64,000 bases of DNA from Quercus robur (taxonomy: Eukaryota > Streptophyta > Magnoliopsida > Fagales > Fagaceae): assembly GCF_932294415.1 (NCBI RefSeq), contig NC_065541.1, positions 52,926,290-52,990,289 of the forward strand, written 5' to 3'. This document shows positions 23,761 to 41,256 of this stretch, one piece after another; the first letter of the stretch is position 1; each line of letters opens with the position of its first letter. The position numbers were made by a program, and so were the translations under genes. Below the pieces are notes generated by a model. It worked only from the letters and a program-made list of their open reading frames with translations. It had not been told where the DNA came from and did no database searches.

Positions 23761-25678
23761 TGTGAGAGACCGCATCCCCGGCCCACTTTTTATAGGATGT
23801 TGAGACAAACCCACGAGAATGGGTAGAGTCATGTTATTGTCTCTCAAAATGGAAGTTCGACCAATTATATTTTTCCCTTTAGATTAAGGGTTTAACAATG
23901 GAATCGTCACTTATTTAATTATTGGAATAAATAAGAAAACCAAAATTGAAAAATTCCTCATTTTATTAATTTGAAATTGAATTTACATTGATTATAAGAA
24001 AATTACATGGTTTTGGTCCTAGATACAATCTAAGATAAAGTATATGGTTTTATTTCTTAGTTACAATCTAAAAATCGAAAATTACATGGATAAACATTTG
24101 ATTTACTAACCCTTGATCTAAGCTCGGAGGCTATGTTACAAGGTGGGAAGGTGTTAGGCACCCACCTTACCCAGTGAAACCGGTCTTCTAGACTATGGTG
24201 GCAAATATTTATATCACATCATTCAATATGTCAATCAATTTACATGTTAAATTTAATGTATGTGCATGTGATAAACCCTAATTTAATTTATTAAGCATTA
24301 CATTTGGATTGAAAAATAAATTCTAGTGAATGTGTGTGGATGGTGATAACCTAGATTCAAGAATTTGAAAGAATTATTAAACAAACATGTTTTTCATATT
24401 TTTGATATGGATTTAAGATTAAATCTAGTGATATGCATGAACATGTGATGAACAACTAAGAACATGTGAAGAACACATAAGAACAATTAAGAACATTTAA
24501 ACATATTCTAGGGAATTATCATGCTTTAATCTTAAATTCTCATCATGACAACATAAACAAACAGTTAGGGAAGATGATTATACCTTCATGCAAGATTCAT
24601 ATGGTGGAGGAGGGGACTCTTGATGAAGGTCATAACGGTGGAGGAAAAGAAGAGTTAGGAGAGGAAGAGTGAGTCTCACTCAATATCTTGAGTCTCAGGA
24701 AGATCAAGATATGACAAGCCTACTCAACTTCACTAGAACTCAAGAGAAGAGAAGAGAGGGGGTTTTTTACGTACTTTGAAATGAAAGAGAGGAGGGGTTT
24801 ATATAGTAGTGGTGGAGGAAATATGAATGGAAGACCATTTAATAAGAGTTGACAAAGAATCATGAACCTAGACCTCATTTTAGCATTTGGGAAAATTTTG
24901 TGCATTAAATGTGGAGATTAATGAGAGTGAGGAGCAAGCAAAGTTCGGTTTTCCCGTAACTGCTGTAATAGTCTATAGAGCCAATTTCGAAAAAATCATA
25001 TTTGACTCAATTTTAATCGGAATTGTCTCATTCTTGTACTCAAATTGAAGCCCCGGATGTCTAGTTTCTGGAAAAATTAACCTCATTCACAAATTCAAAA
25101 TATTCTAAAAAATATTGATGAAATAATGAGCAGAGGTCATTTGTTAGAAAATGGTTTCAGCACAATTAACATTAATAGGTCCCAAATTAGCTCCCAATTA
25201 ATATTAAATGGCTCTAATCACTCCTATTTCAGACTTAATTGGATCAAATTTATCCTAATTAAAAGATAATTATACAAATTACTCATTGAATAATTAATAT
25301 TTAAATATCTAGTTAATTAGGTGTATGCAACTCTACCATAAAATGTAATCCTAACCAATCAAATTATGACACATCATTGTTCTCAAATTGATTATACTTA
25401 TAACCAATTGAAATCGATTGTTCATAATTACATATAGTCGGACCCAATTTGTGATAATGCATTTCGGCCATTAAAAATTGATTTAATGATAACTTTCAAT
25501 CTGATAGTCTGATTAGAGCTTATGACTAGTCGATTTGATCGTTACAATATCAAGATCATTTTGGTGAAATGAGATTAAGGATCTAATGACCAAAATCAAG
25601 ATACATATGCCCAAGGTGAAATTACCCTTTTACCCTCCATGTAAAGTTAAATACGGGTTGCAAAATGGGGTGTTAACA
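23761..25678 (+). mobile_element. Large solo LTR
   Basis: The 1,918-bp segment runs from TGTGAGAGACCGC to GGGGTGTTAACA with a perfect 5-bp TSD CTCAG at 23756-23760 and 25679-25683. There is no internal retrotransposon sequence, so this is a solo LTR left by recombination between two LTRs. The length suits a Gypsy-type element; that superfamily call is inference. Confidence 0.75.
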
Positions 25679-25898
25679 CTCAGATGGCTAGTAAGGGCCA
25701 TGAAACAAATTTTAATACTTGAACCAATTGAGGTGTCTCTCCAAATATACCTATTGAAAGGCCATACGACACATACTCCATTGTGTATAAATAATATTTC
25801 TATATAAAGTGTTTTTTTAGGACATAATTTTTCCGTTATTATAGAAATTTACAAGAATTCTCAAAGCTATCACTCATAATTTTTTATTATTATTGTAT

Positions 25899-26638
25899 TG
25901 TGGGGGCTATGGCCCAAAGTAACGAGTTGGGCCTTGGGCCCGTCAGAGGACGCAGCTTGTCCGAGGAGACAACGTGGTTTAGGTAATCCACGTTAAGCCT
26001 TATCATGGGAAACAAAGAAAAAAGGTCCGAGGAGGAATTCCCCCCCGGACACTGAGAATCTGGAGCAAATGCATGTTCAAATTGCTGAAGCACACCCCCC
26101 AAACACGTGACAAAGCAGGAAACCCAAAATATTTAAGCAAAAACTACCCCCACCACATTAAATAAACTACAGCTACTTTTCTGGCCGCATTAATGTGGAG
26201 AAGACCCCTAAATAGTGTTATCTTGGCTACCGTAGCCCACAAAGGCTGAAAGGGATGTCTGATGGGATGGATGCTCAAGTTGGGGCTCAGATGATCAACA
26301 AGTGTAAAACCTAGATGATGAGGAAGGGTCTATATAATGTAAAGAAGCCCCCCATGAGGGGGGACGGAAAAAAGATGGTAGAATATTGTAGCATGCAAAG
26401 GAACCCTAATGTACTGATCTGTATTCATAAATTAAATTTTTAGTCTCCTCAGAACGGAAGATATTTCAACATAATGGCTTTTGTTCTTGTCTGTGTGTTC
26501 CTTAATCCCATGCAAGCCTCTGCTTAACTTATCTAAACCTAGTTCTTTGACCCATACTTTACAAAATTCATTGTGTTGGGCTTTTTTGGACCAATACTTC
26601 ACGAGGCAAGGGTTTGGGCTCTAAATTGTGTCCCCACA
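25899..26638 (+). mobile_element. Solo LTR, TGTGGGG...CCCCACA family, copy 1
   Basis: The 740-bp segment begins TGTGGGGGCTATGG and ends GTGTCCCCACA, with a perfect 5-bp TSD TGTAT at 25894-25898 and 26639-26643. A TATA-like TCTATATAATG near 26329 and a GAGGGGGGACGG tract follow the usual promoter layout of an LTR. A second member of the family is at 44855-45491. Confidence 0.88.
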
Positions 26639-26643
26639 TGTAT

Positions 26644-27562
26644 AATTGGGACAAATTTGCAGGAACCCTTTTTGCAACACTTATGTATAGACAAATATTG
26701 TCTAAAGACAACATTCATTCATGGCTTTATGTCATTGCTCTTTGTTCATTTAATTGTTTATTAAATCTGTTACGTCATACGTGCATGGGTCTTGTCATGT
26801 TAATTTGCTTAATAAACGAGTCATATTAAATTGAGGTATTTTAACATAATTACCAAATAGATCAAATTAGGTGTACATCTATACTTCAATACAACATGAA
26901 TACGATGCACCAATGGAAAATGCAACCCCCCATCAGAAATGATTTTATTTCCATGAAGTAGAGACCTCGTCCAAAAACAAGTTTTGTTACTAGTTATCCT
27001 ATTGAGAAGCAACCTTGGAAATAAGAACTTGTAGCGAAACTTGATCCACTTCCCTAACATTTTTGGACATAGTCTCTAGTTTAGAGAAATTTTGACTATG
27101 GGGGAGTGGATTAAAAATTTTGAAAATTTAACGGGTCTCAACTAGATAACTAGAACGACGACGTCAACTAGATCAAAACGTAACGTTAGGGAAGCGAATC
27201 AAAAATTTGAAACTTTATGGGAAAAAATCAACTTCCCTAGGATCACGATCAAACGGTCATGGATAAACTAGTTTTGACTTTTGAGAATTCAAATTACAAT
27301 GACTTGGTTTTTGAGTCTTGGGCCTAGGCATTCTTTTCTTACCGATTGCTATTCAGCTTTGAGCTTCTACAGTGAGGACATTTCAACTTTGAATACAAAA
27401 GTTTCCCGCCACCTCATCCATCCTCACCTTTTCTCCTTCTTTGCACTAATCCTAATTGGTCATTGCTATATAATAGTATCCTATTACTTTGCTCTTCAGG
27501 TATCAGATACAAATTACGATACGATCATTTCAATAAAGAACATAGCGATAACAAGCTGGGTT
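26644..27562. other. Upstream region of the PPR gene
   Basis: Near 26808-26870 the sequence resembles the middle of the TAGGGGTGTCAA hAT family (AATAAACGAGTC), probably a truncated copy. The rest should contain the PPR promoter and 5' UTR. The reading frame of the PPR protein is open back to 27281, but that part does not look like protein sequence of the family. Confidence 0.4.
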
Positions 27563-30004
27563 ATGTTTAAATTACAATTACGGCTTTTGGGTCCCTCGTG
27601 TAAAGCTTTACATCAATTCAATCACACAGGATTAGCTCATTTTATTTATAATTATAGCGTTGTGAATTCTTCTAATTCTAATACGTTTGATTTGAACCGG
27701 CTAATAAATGAGTTTTCTAAATCGGGCCGAATTGATGAAGCCCGTAAGATGTTCGATAAAATGTCTGAAAGGGATGAATTTAGTTGGAGCACAATTATAG
27801 CTGCTTATGCTAATTTAGGGAGACTAGATGAGGCTAGAGAACTCTTTGATGAGGCTCCGAAAAAAAGTTCTATCACCTGGTCTCCTCTTATATCTGGGTA
27901 TTGTCAGCATGGTTGTGAAATTGAAGCTTTTGAATTGTTCTGTCAAATGCGGCTTGAGGGACAAAATCCCAGCCAGTATACATTAGGAAGTGTTCTTAGG
28001 GGGTGTTCAATATTGGGTTTGCGCCAGAGAGGTGAAAACCTTCATGGTTATGCCATAAAGGCTGGATTTGACTCTAATGTTTTTGTTGCCACTGGTCTTG
28101 TTGACATGTATGCAAAGTGCAAGTGCATTTTGGAAGCCGAATGTCTCTTTGAAACATTGACTGATAGGAAAAATAATGTGTCGTGGACTGCTATGATTAC
28201 GGGGTATTCTCAGAATGGTGATGGCTATAAGGCAATTGAGTGTTTCCAAGACATGAGGGCCGAAGGAGTTGAGTCCAATCAGTTCACATTTCCTAGCATA
28301 TTGACAGCTTGTGCAACAGTTTCGGCAAGTGATTTTGGGGCTCAGGTGCATGGGTGCATAGTTAGGAGTGGTTTTGGTGCTAACGTGTTTGTTCAGAGTG
28401 CATTGGTTTGTATGTATGCAAAATGTGGAGACTTGAGAAGTGCAAGGAAGGGACTAGAGACAATGGAAACTGATGATGTAATCTCTTATAACTCCATGAT
28501 AGTTGGGTGTGTAAGGCATGGGTTTGAAGAGGAAGTTCTGTCCTTATTTAAGAAAATGCATTCAAGAGATATGAAGATCGATGCCTTTACATTTCCATCA
28601 GTACTAAACTCTTTTGCTTCCATGATGGATACGAAAAATTCAAAATCCGTTCATTGTTTGATTATCAAGACTGGATTTGAGGCTTACAATCTAGTGAGCA
28701 ATGCTCTTGTTGACATGTATGCTAAACAGGGAAGCTTAGCTTGCGCTTGTGAGGTTTTCAATCAGACGGTGGACAAGGATGTGATCTCATGGACCTCCCT
28801 GGTCACAGGATATGCTCACAATGGCTCCCATGAAGAAGCTATTAAGTTGTTTCATGATATGATAACTACAGGAACCTGTCCAGATGAATACGTGATTGCC
28901 AGCATTCTGAGTGCCTGTGCAGGATTGACAGTCTTAGAATTTGGGAAACAAGTTCATGCAAACTTTATTAAATCTGGACTTGAATCTTTGTCGATAGATA
29001 ATTCCCTAGTCACAATGTATGCAAAATGTGGGTGTATAGAAGATGCCAGTAGAGTCTTCAACTCAATGCGAGTAAGGAATGTGATTACTTGGACAGCTTT
29101 GATAGTTGGTTATGCACAGAATGGCAAAGGAAAGGACTCCCTACAATTTTATGATCAGATGATAGCAACTGGCACAAAGCCGGACTTCATTACTTTTATT
29201 GGCTTGCTATTTGCTTGCAGCCATGCTGGTCTTGTGGAAAATGGTCTCCAGTACTTTGAATCTATGGATAAGGTCTATGGAATAAAACCAGGTCCTGAAC
29301 ACTATGCCTGCATGATTGACCTCTGGGGGCGCTCAGGACACCTTAATGAGGCGAAGGAATTACTGAATAGAATGGATGTTAAACCAGATGCAACAGTATG
29401 GAAGGCACTACTTGGAGCATGTAGAGTACATGGGGATTTAGAGCTGGGAGAGAGTGCAGCAAACAAACTTTTTGAATTGGAGCCCTCAAATGCTGTGCCT
29501 TACATTCTGTTAGCTAACATGTATTCTGCAGCTGGTAGATCGGAAGATTTTGCAAGAATTCGACAAATGATGAAATCAATGGGAATCAGAAAGGAGCCTG
29601 GTTGCAGTTGGATTGAGATGAACAGTCATGTGCATGAATTTATGTCTGAAGATAGAGGCCATCCAAGGACATCTGAGATTTATTCTAAGCTTGATGAGAT
29701 TATGATATTGATCAAGGAAGCGGGGTATGTGCCAGATAAGAAGTTTGCACTTCATGACATGGATGAGGAGAGTAAGGAGCTTGGTCTAGCTTATCACAGT
29801 GAGAAGTTGGCCATAGCTTTTGGGCTTCTCACTCTGCCACCAGTAGTACCAATTCGAATCTTCAAGAATCTTCGGGTTTGTGGGGATTGCCATACCGCTA
29901 TGAAATATATATCAAGAGTTTTTCTTCGGCATATTATTTTGAGGGATTCAAACTGTTTTCATCATTTTAGAGAAGGAAAGTGTTCTTGTGGGGATTACTG
30001 GTAG
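27563..30004 (+). CDS. PLS-class pentatricopeptide repeat protein with DYW deaminase domain
   Basis: Intronless, 813 aa from the ATG at 27563. Tandem PPR motifs of mixed P, L and S length fill residues about 40-660, for example GRIDEARKMFDKMSERDEFS and repeated LVDMYAK and WTALIVGYAQNG blocks. E and E+ motifs follow (EPGCSWIEMNSHVHEFMSED). The C-terminal DYW domain of about 95 residues keeps the deaminase signature: YHSEKLA, then CGDC, then HHFREGKCSCGDYW at the end. DYW proteins edit cytidine to uridine in mitochondrial or plastid transcripts, with the repeats reading the RNA. It closely resembles what I recall of Arabidopsis At3g61170. A start at 27281 would add 94 residues; I prefer 27563 because family similarity begins soon after and the extra stretch is unlike a PPR leader. 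The target organelle and site are not visible. Confidence 0.93.
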   Translation: MFKLQLRLLGPSCKALHQFNHTGLAHFIYNYSVVNSSNSNTFDLNRLINEFSKSGRIDEARKMFDKMSERDEFSWSTIIAAYANLGRLDEARELFDEAPKKSSITWSPLISGYCQHGCEIEAFELFCQMRLEGQNPSQYTLGSVLRGCSILGLRQRGENLHGYAIKAGFDSNVFVATGLVDMYAKCKCILEAECLFETLTDRKNNVSWTAMITGYSQNGDGYKAIECFQDMRAEGVESNQFTFPSILTACATVSASDFGAQVHGCIVRSGFGANVFVQSALVCMYAKCGDLRSARKGLETMETDDVISYNSMIVGCVRHGFEEEVLSLFKKMHSRDMKIDAFTFPSVLNSFASMMDTKNSKSVHCLIIKTGFEAYNLVSNALVDMYAKQGSLACACEVFNQTVDKDVISWTSLVTGYAHNGSHEEAIKLFHDMITTGTCPDEYVIASILSACAGLTVLEFGKQVHANFIKSGLESLSIDNSLVTMYAKCGCIEDASRVFNSMRVRNVITWTALIVGYAQNGKGKDSLQFYDQMIATGTKPDFITFIGLLFACSHAGLVENGLQYFESMDKVYGIKPGPEHYACMIDLWGRSGHLNEAKELLNRMDVKPDATVWKALLGACRVHGDLELGESAANKLFELEPSNAVPYILLANMYSAAGRSEDFARIRQMMKSMGIRKEPGCSWIEMNSHVHEFMSEDRGHPRTSEIYSKLDEIMILIKEAGYVPDKKFALHDMDEESKELGLAYHSEKLAIAFGLLTLPPVVPIRIFKNLRVCGDCHTAMKYISRVFLRHIILRDSNCFHHFREGKCSCGDYW

Positions 30005-32530
30005 AATATTCACCTCAAACCTTGGCTCCTATTCTAGTGTCCTTTGAGAAGCATGCTATGAAATGACTAGTTGCTTTTGTCATCACACAATTTGTCCTTC
30101 AACTTCATTTTCAAGGTTGAAATAATAAACCTCATTCTTCTTTTGCTCTAATGCTAATAATTTATAATAGAGTTTTTTTTAATGCCTAAGATGGATATTT
30201 TTGACAGACAGAAATCTGAAAGTGCTCGAACCCAGAAAAGCATGTACCTGCCCTATACACTGATTTAGCAGGTAATATGAACCTCCTATCCTTAATACTC
30301 TTATGACATGAATTATGTTGAATCGTGTGATTTTATCCCCATGATGTTTTTTCCATTACATTTTTTTCTAAAGTTAAATGGAATATGCAGTTTGACATCC
30401 CGTATTTCATCAGCAAAAACACAATGGAAGAAACCTCAGGAGACTAAACTAAGACTTTCCATACCATAGAGTGGCAAAATGAAAACAGGCCATACATTAG
30501 GGGATGAACTATTATTTTCCCCTAAGAAATTTACCACATTGGATCTTCTAAAACATTTTATCAAAAAATAATGAGGATTGAAGGCATTAACTTTATTTCA
30601 ACTTGACCTCATAATGCAATCAGAATCCTACATCACCAAACTTTTGGTGGAAAAAAGATTCTGTGAATGAAGAATATATCATCAAAAGCTTAAGTAGAAT
30701 GCTTTATTATTATTGTGGAAAAAATATATGAACCAGTTATTGTCAAGCAGAAGGCCAAGGCCCAACGCTCTCAGTTCAAGTTGAGAAGCTTTCCTTCCAT
30801 GATGTCAAAGCATGTTTCAGTTTCTGCAAATACAATATGCCTTTGAAATATGATATCCTCTCAGGTGGAGCATCTTAGGCCCAGTGGGTTCATATTTAGT
30901 TGATGCCAACAAGCTTCTTGCTACTACCCGTGGAATGCTATCTAAATATAATGAGGCAGAGAATCTTCTATAAGCAGCTGCATTTTATGAGGTTTATTTG
31001 GAAGTTCTCATCCATTGCCTTCCAGGTTACATCTCATTGCTTGAATTAATTAATTCTATATCAAATCATTGGCTTGCAGAATTGGAGTAATATCAAAATT
31101 CTTGTGAGTATGAAGACAGCATGCTATTCTCAGACCACATCTCTGGCAGGTTTAGCAATAATCACCATACAATAAGGTAGGCTTCAAATTGGCTCTTTCT
31201 CTTTTGTATTCTCTTTTCCTTTCAAATTTTATAATTCTTCTCTAATGCTGGTTGTTGCTGATTACAATGTCAATAAAAAAACACTCAAGTACAAACCCTA
31301 AAGTAAGGTAGTGCAGACAAAATGAGCTTTTATAATAGTGATAATCTTTAAGAGATGATTGCAGTAGGTGTTAATACAACTCAATGAAAAGTGACATCTA
31401 ATTATTACTAGAATGGTTATTTTGGTTCCTGGTCCAACTTCAAGGATGAAATAATCTAATTGTAGTTAGAATATTTTGCATGTTTTGGTTTACATGCTCC
31501 ATGGTGACCCCTGGCCAGGATCTGCATCCTTAAGAACTTAGTATCCATAAAAACCAATCATATTTTCATCTTAAACCTTTGATTGATCATAATTCTGTCC
31601 ATACCCAAGTTGATGCAGAATGAGCTTGCAAAAAAAAAAGAAAAAAAAACTAGGCTTTCACCACCAAGCTAAAGAGAAACATCTCTCATCAGAAATTGTG
31701 TCAAAATGCACTCCTTCAAACTATTGTTGGAATCTCATTTTAATAGGCTTCAAGGATGACATCAATAAGGAGAGCTCTAACCAAGCCACAATTACATTTC
31801 ATAAAATCCCCAATCACAATAAAGCCTAAATTCAAAATTCAAAAATGAAATCTGGTATCTCAAACCAGTTAAAATCTTTCAACATTAATTCTGGTTGCAC
31901 TCCCTGCATCAATTGGGATTTAACTTTGCAGTTTTTAAATTGGTTGCTATTTGTGATTTTGCATCCATCAACACTAAATGTTAAATTACTCCAATTGAAA
32001 TACAAATTTACTTTTGCCCATACACTATATTGCTTTGCATTATGGTTGTTGCATCTTGAGATACTTGTACAGAGCCCCAATTTCGTGGTCTTTTAATGAA
32101 TTATTTTTGCAGTAAATAATATAGTCCTTTGTGCTATGAAAATTAAGAATTTACTCATCTCCAAAAGAAATTATTTTAAACAAATTTTTAATTGGTGTCA
32201 TGATCGCAGAATGAGATGAGTTTGGTTACAGCGAGCCTAGTGTATCTGATCTGTCAGGCTGTGACTATGGAGTACACACCTGAGTTCAAATGCTTGGGTA
32301 TATAACCTCTAGGGGTCTAGAAATTCATCAGGTATCTATTCAACACAATAACACAGAAGACAACTTTGATAAGATGAGTTTGGATGACCAAGAAAGTGAG
32401 ACCACTGATGATTAAATATAAGGCTGGTAAGAGATTGTTCGTGCATGATAAGCAAGCTGACTGAGTCTGGATTGGATCTTCTGTATAAAGTTTCTGTAAA
32501 ATAATTGTCCATCCCCACCTCCCCCCAAAC
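30005..32530. other. 3' flank of the PPR gene, then intergenic
   Basis: The 3' UTR begins here; AATAATAAAC near 30120 is a possible polyadenylation signal. The remaining 2 kb has only short frames without recognisable domains. It is less AT-biased than its surroundings in places, but I cannot assign a gene. Confidence 0.4.
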
Positions 32531-32735
32531 TATGAGAAATTGATCTTGATGAAAACTGATTTCATTAGTTGATTCAGTAACTATACAACTGTATATATAT
32601 ACACTAACTTAACTGCTATATGCACGTGTGAACACAGCGTAACAAACATAATAGACTCACACACGTGACTGACTAAAACTAACTAAACTGACTAACAAAA
32701 GCTACATGTCGTTTCTGTACACACATCAAGTAAAA

Positions 32736-33104
32736 CTACACTAAACTACATTGTCGTTTAGATGAGTAATTACATCTCTTCAATTTCTTCAACTCTGAAA
32801 CACAATCTGGACTTCTACTTGAATCTTTAATCTGAGTTTCATTTGTTCTTGAACTTCTTGTCTGACTTGGTCCGGTGCTTGTCTGGGCATACGAGCTGCA
32901 CTGGGTGGCATGCTGTGCTGCACTTATTGTGGCAGCTGATACTGCATCACCTGATGCACAAGCTGCTGCACTGGGTAGCATGCTGTGCTGCACTAGTGTG
33001 GCAGCTGAGTCTGCATCACCTGGTGCACTAGCTGCTGCACTGAGTGGCATGTTGTGCTGCACTAGTGTGGTAGCTGGTGATGCATCCTCTGGCTTTTCAT
33101 ACAA
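32736..33104 (-). pseudogene. Unrecognised 122-codon frame built on 69-bp repeats, probably a retroelement or gene remnant
   Basis: The minus-strand frame encodes two copies of a 23-residue unit that starts TLVQH and contains SAAA and GDA. A Ser/Thr-rich stretch and a basic tail (SELKKLKRCNYSSKRQ) follow. The matching DNA repeats start at 32908, 32978 and 33047; the first spacing is 70 bp rather than 69, so the last protein copy is read out of frame (SAAQHATQ). The sequence before the first Met (33105 onward) contains TTTCCAG, which could be a splice acceptor. The downstream stretch to 32532 ends with features like a small LTR (TGTTAGTCAG on the minus strand). I do not recognise the protein. 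The frameshift suggests it is no longer under selection. Confidence 0.35.
32908..33082. repeat. 69/70-bp tandem repeat, about 2.5 units
   Basis: Units start at GCATG on 32908, 32978 and 33047. The units are close to each other but not identical, and far richer in GC than the flanks. Confidence 0.9.
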
Positions 33105-33373
33105 ACTGTCTGGAAATATTGGTTTATTATATGTTTTATACTGCTACTATCTTGTATAAATTTTGATCACATTACAGTTAGATACCTAATCTTCATCAAT
33201 GTCATTCATGTTTTTGGGTTTGAATACCTTTCATGGATATTCCTAGATTAACGAACTGTCCTGGAAACTTTCAATGGTCTAAGATTAGAAGTGTAATTGC
33301 CACCCACTCTTATGTTGGACCTAGTTAATCACACAAGTCTTGTAAAAATTATCTCTAAATTCAGCCATCCGTA

Positions 33374-33378
<5 letters not shown>

Positions 33379-33441
<63 letters not shown>
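33379..33441. repeat. (CT)n microsatellite
   Basis: About 31 uninterrupted CT units. Confidence 0.95.
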
Positions 33442-33443
<2 letters not shown>

Positions 33444-33587
33444 CACAAGTAGTCATTTTTTTATCACTTCAAACGGTACGGACTATGTTTCGAGATTAAA
33501 ATAGTTTTCAACTAAAAGTCTAAGTAATGAGAAGGCACAAACTTAAAACGAACATTACTTCTTATCAACTAAACAAGAAAAATTTGT

Positions 33588-33752
33588 GGGTTCTAGTTAG
33601 CTTAATTAGTAAAGTCTCTAATGGTTGAATAAAAGATTTGGGGTTCAATCCCTACCTACACCAAAAACTGACTATTGTCTTGGTCTAATAATAAAAGATA
33701 TTATTAGGTGTGGACGTTATAAGTTGAAACTCTCAAAAAAAAAAAAAAAAAA
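33588..33752 (+). mobile_element. tRNA-derived SINE, family 1, copy 2
   Basis: The A-box-like TTAGCTTAATTAGTAAAG and the B-box-like GGGGTTCAATCCC lie about 45 bp apart, as in a tRNA head. The body then runs to an A-run at 33735-33752. It aligns with the copies at 17701 (inverted) and 52700. I found no clear TSD here. Confidence 0.75.
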
Positions 33753-35600
33753 TTCAATCCACACGCATTTATATTTCAGTTTGTTTTCTAAACACGTTCA
33801 CGATGAAAGACAGAAATTAACTTAGGTGTCATGGATCAGTACATTAGATGTTTGTAGAACCAAAAATAGTTTTGGCATATAGTTAAATGGAATTTGTCAA
33901 TTTTTTATTTTTATTTTTTCAATTTGCTGTGGTTTAAATCTTTAGAATTTAGTGTGGAGTTGAAATATTAGAATCATTAAGAAAATTCTTCGGCCTTATG
34001 AAGGGAAAGGCCACCCGATTTTGAGGGGGTGTTGTCCTTGTCCAAACTAATTTAGATTACTTTGGGATTGAAATCTGGTATAATTAGTTAGTTTTAAGGA
34101 TTGAGATTAAAAAGGTTAACAGTTAACAGCTTAACTTTTATCCTTATCAGAAAAAGTAAAAGATTAAAAAATTTAAAAACAAAAAACAAAAAGTTTTTTA
34201 TCCAGGTGAGGATTGAGTGCCTAGACTACGTACATCCCAATTAGTTTGAGACTTTGAATAATAAGAACGACTGATTCATGTAGCTGAGCTTTATTTTTGC
34301 ATTCTTTAATAGCTGCAGGCTATTACTTGGACTTTCTCACAAGCTTGTACTATACTCACTTCTTGACATATAGCATCCTATGGTTTGAAGGGAAGTGCCA
34401 CAGACCATAAAAATGGTGTACCTTTGCCTACTTATCATACCACTTGCTTAAAATTTCCGGCCTTTTTTTTGGTTGTCTTTATTGGTACATTTTGAGATTG
34501 GTGTCGTTTAATTTTATACGAATCAAAAGAGCAAACAATCAAGTTTTTGCTAGAGGTATTCTACCAAGTCCCAAAGTTTTATAGATCATCTTGGATGTAT
34601 TAAGCACCAAAAGAGTTCCAGGATATCAGACAACATAACCCTTTTTTTCCCCTGGTACTGAGAAAGTGCAGCAAGACCGGTCAATGAGTTGAATTTCCGT
34701 CCTAAGTTTTGAAATTTGAACAAAACGCAAGTACAATTTTTTAGGTGCCATAGATCAAGTTCCCCAATTAAATTATAAAACATGATTACATTGACTAATG
34801 AAATACAAGCAATATTTTTATCTTTTTCAAGCTGAGCCATGGAGGGTTCACTTCTTTTCTCCTGCATTTTCTTCACGTTCAGGAAAGAAGCAAGCAGATG
34901 AGTAGGGTATTTGCAATATGGCTGATGGCAGCAAGCTCATCCACATTTAGATGGCAATTTTTTCCAACGTTGCTTGAAAAGGTTTGACGACATGATAAGA
35001 TTAAACAGCTTATAATTAAAAAAGCACGCAAATAGCTTTATTATGATTTGAGTTTGTGCTGTTCTGGTGTTCCACAGTTCAACTTTCAGCAACTCTTCCA
35101 ATAAGCAACAATATATAACACAGGTTATTTCTCAAAGGGTGGTGAAAATAGAGACCTTGACACGAATTTCTTGGATATCTGAATTTCTTTTTGTAACACC
35201 AAAAATGAGTAAGAATGGTATACACTAAAAAAAATCCTAATTCATCTAACAGATCCCATTCAGTTAGTCTCCAATCAAATGCCCATTAACTATATATGAC
35301 AACACAATAACATTTGTAACAACTCATTCACCATCAACGCATTCGTCACATCCTAAAACTTGGAAAATTTCAACCTCATTCAAGCACTCCCACTTCCACC
35401 TGCACATCCACCACACCATTATGAACAGCCTGCCAGCCCCATGACACTCCTACCCCTTGTTTCTATCATGATAATTTGTGAAGACCAAAGGGCGGCTTCT
35501 GGGCTATTGGGGCAGGGCAAGCACAGCTAATCGGACAACTAAGCACCCTAAAACCCATTTATATTTGCTACTGACGTGACCACCATGTCTGATAAAAAAT
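33753..35600. other. Intergenic and 3' flank of the GSK3-like kinase
   Basis: Expected to contain the 3' UTR of the kinase gene in its last few hundred bases (minus strand). Short frames elsewhere have no recognisable domain. Confidence 0.4.

Positions 35601-41256
<5,656 letters not shown>

Noticed and set aside
27281-27562. 94-residue N-terminal extension of the PPR protein
   Set aside because: The stretch is open but does not resemble a PPR protein start; similarity begins just after the ATG at 27563, so I treat it as upstream sequence.
28007-28351. Antisense 114-codon frame opposite the PPR gene
   Set aside because: It lies entirely within the conserved PPR coding sequence and shows no domain; a shadow frame.
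33379-33441. Possible regular array resembling a CRISPR
   Set aside because: It is a pure dinucleotide repeat without spacers, and the DNA is nuclear plant.
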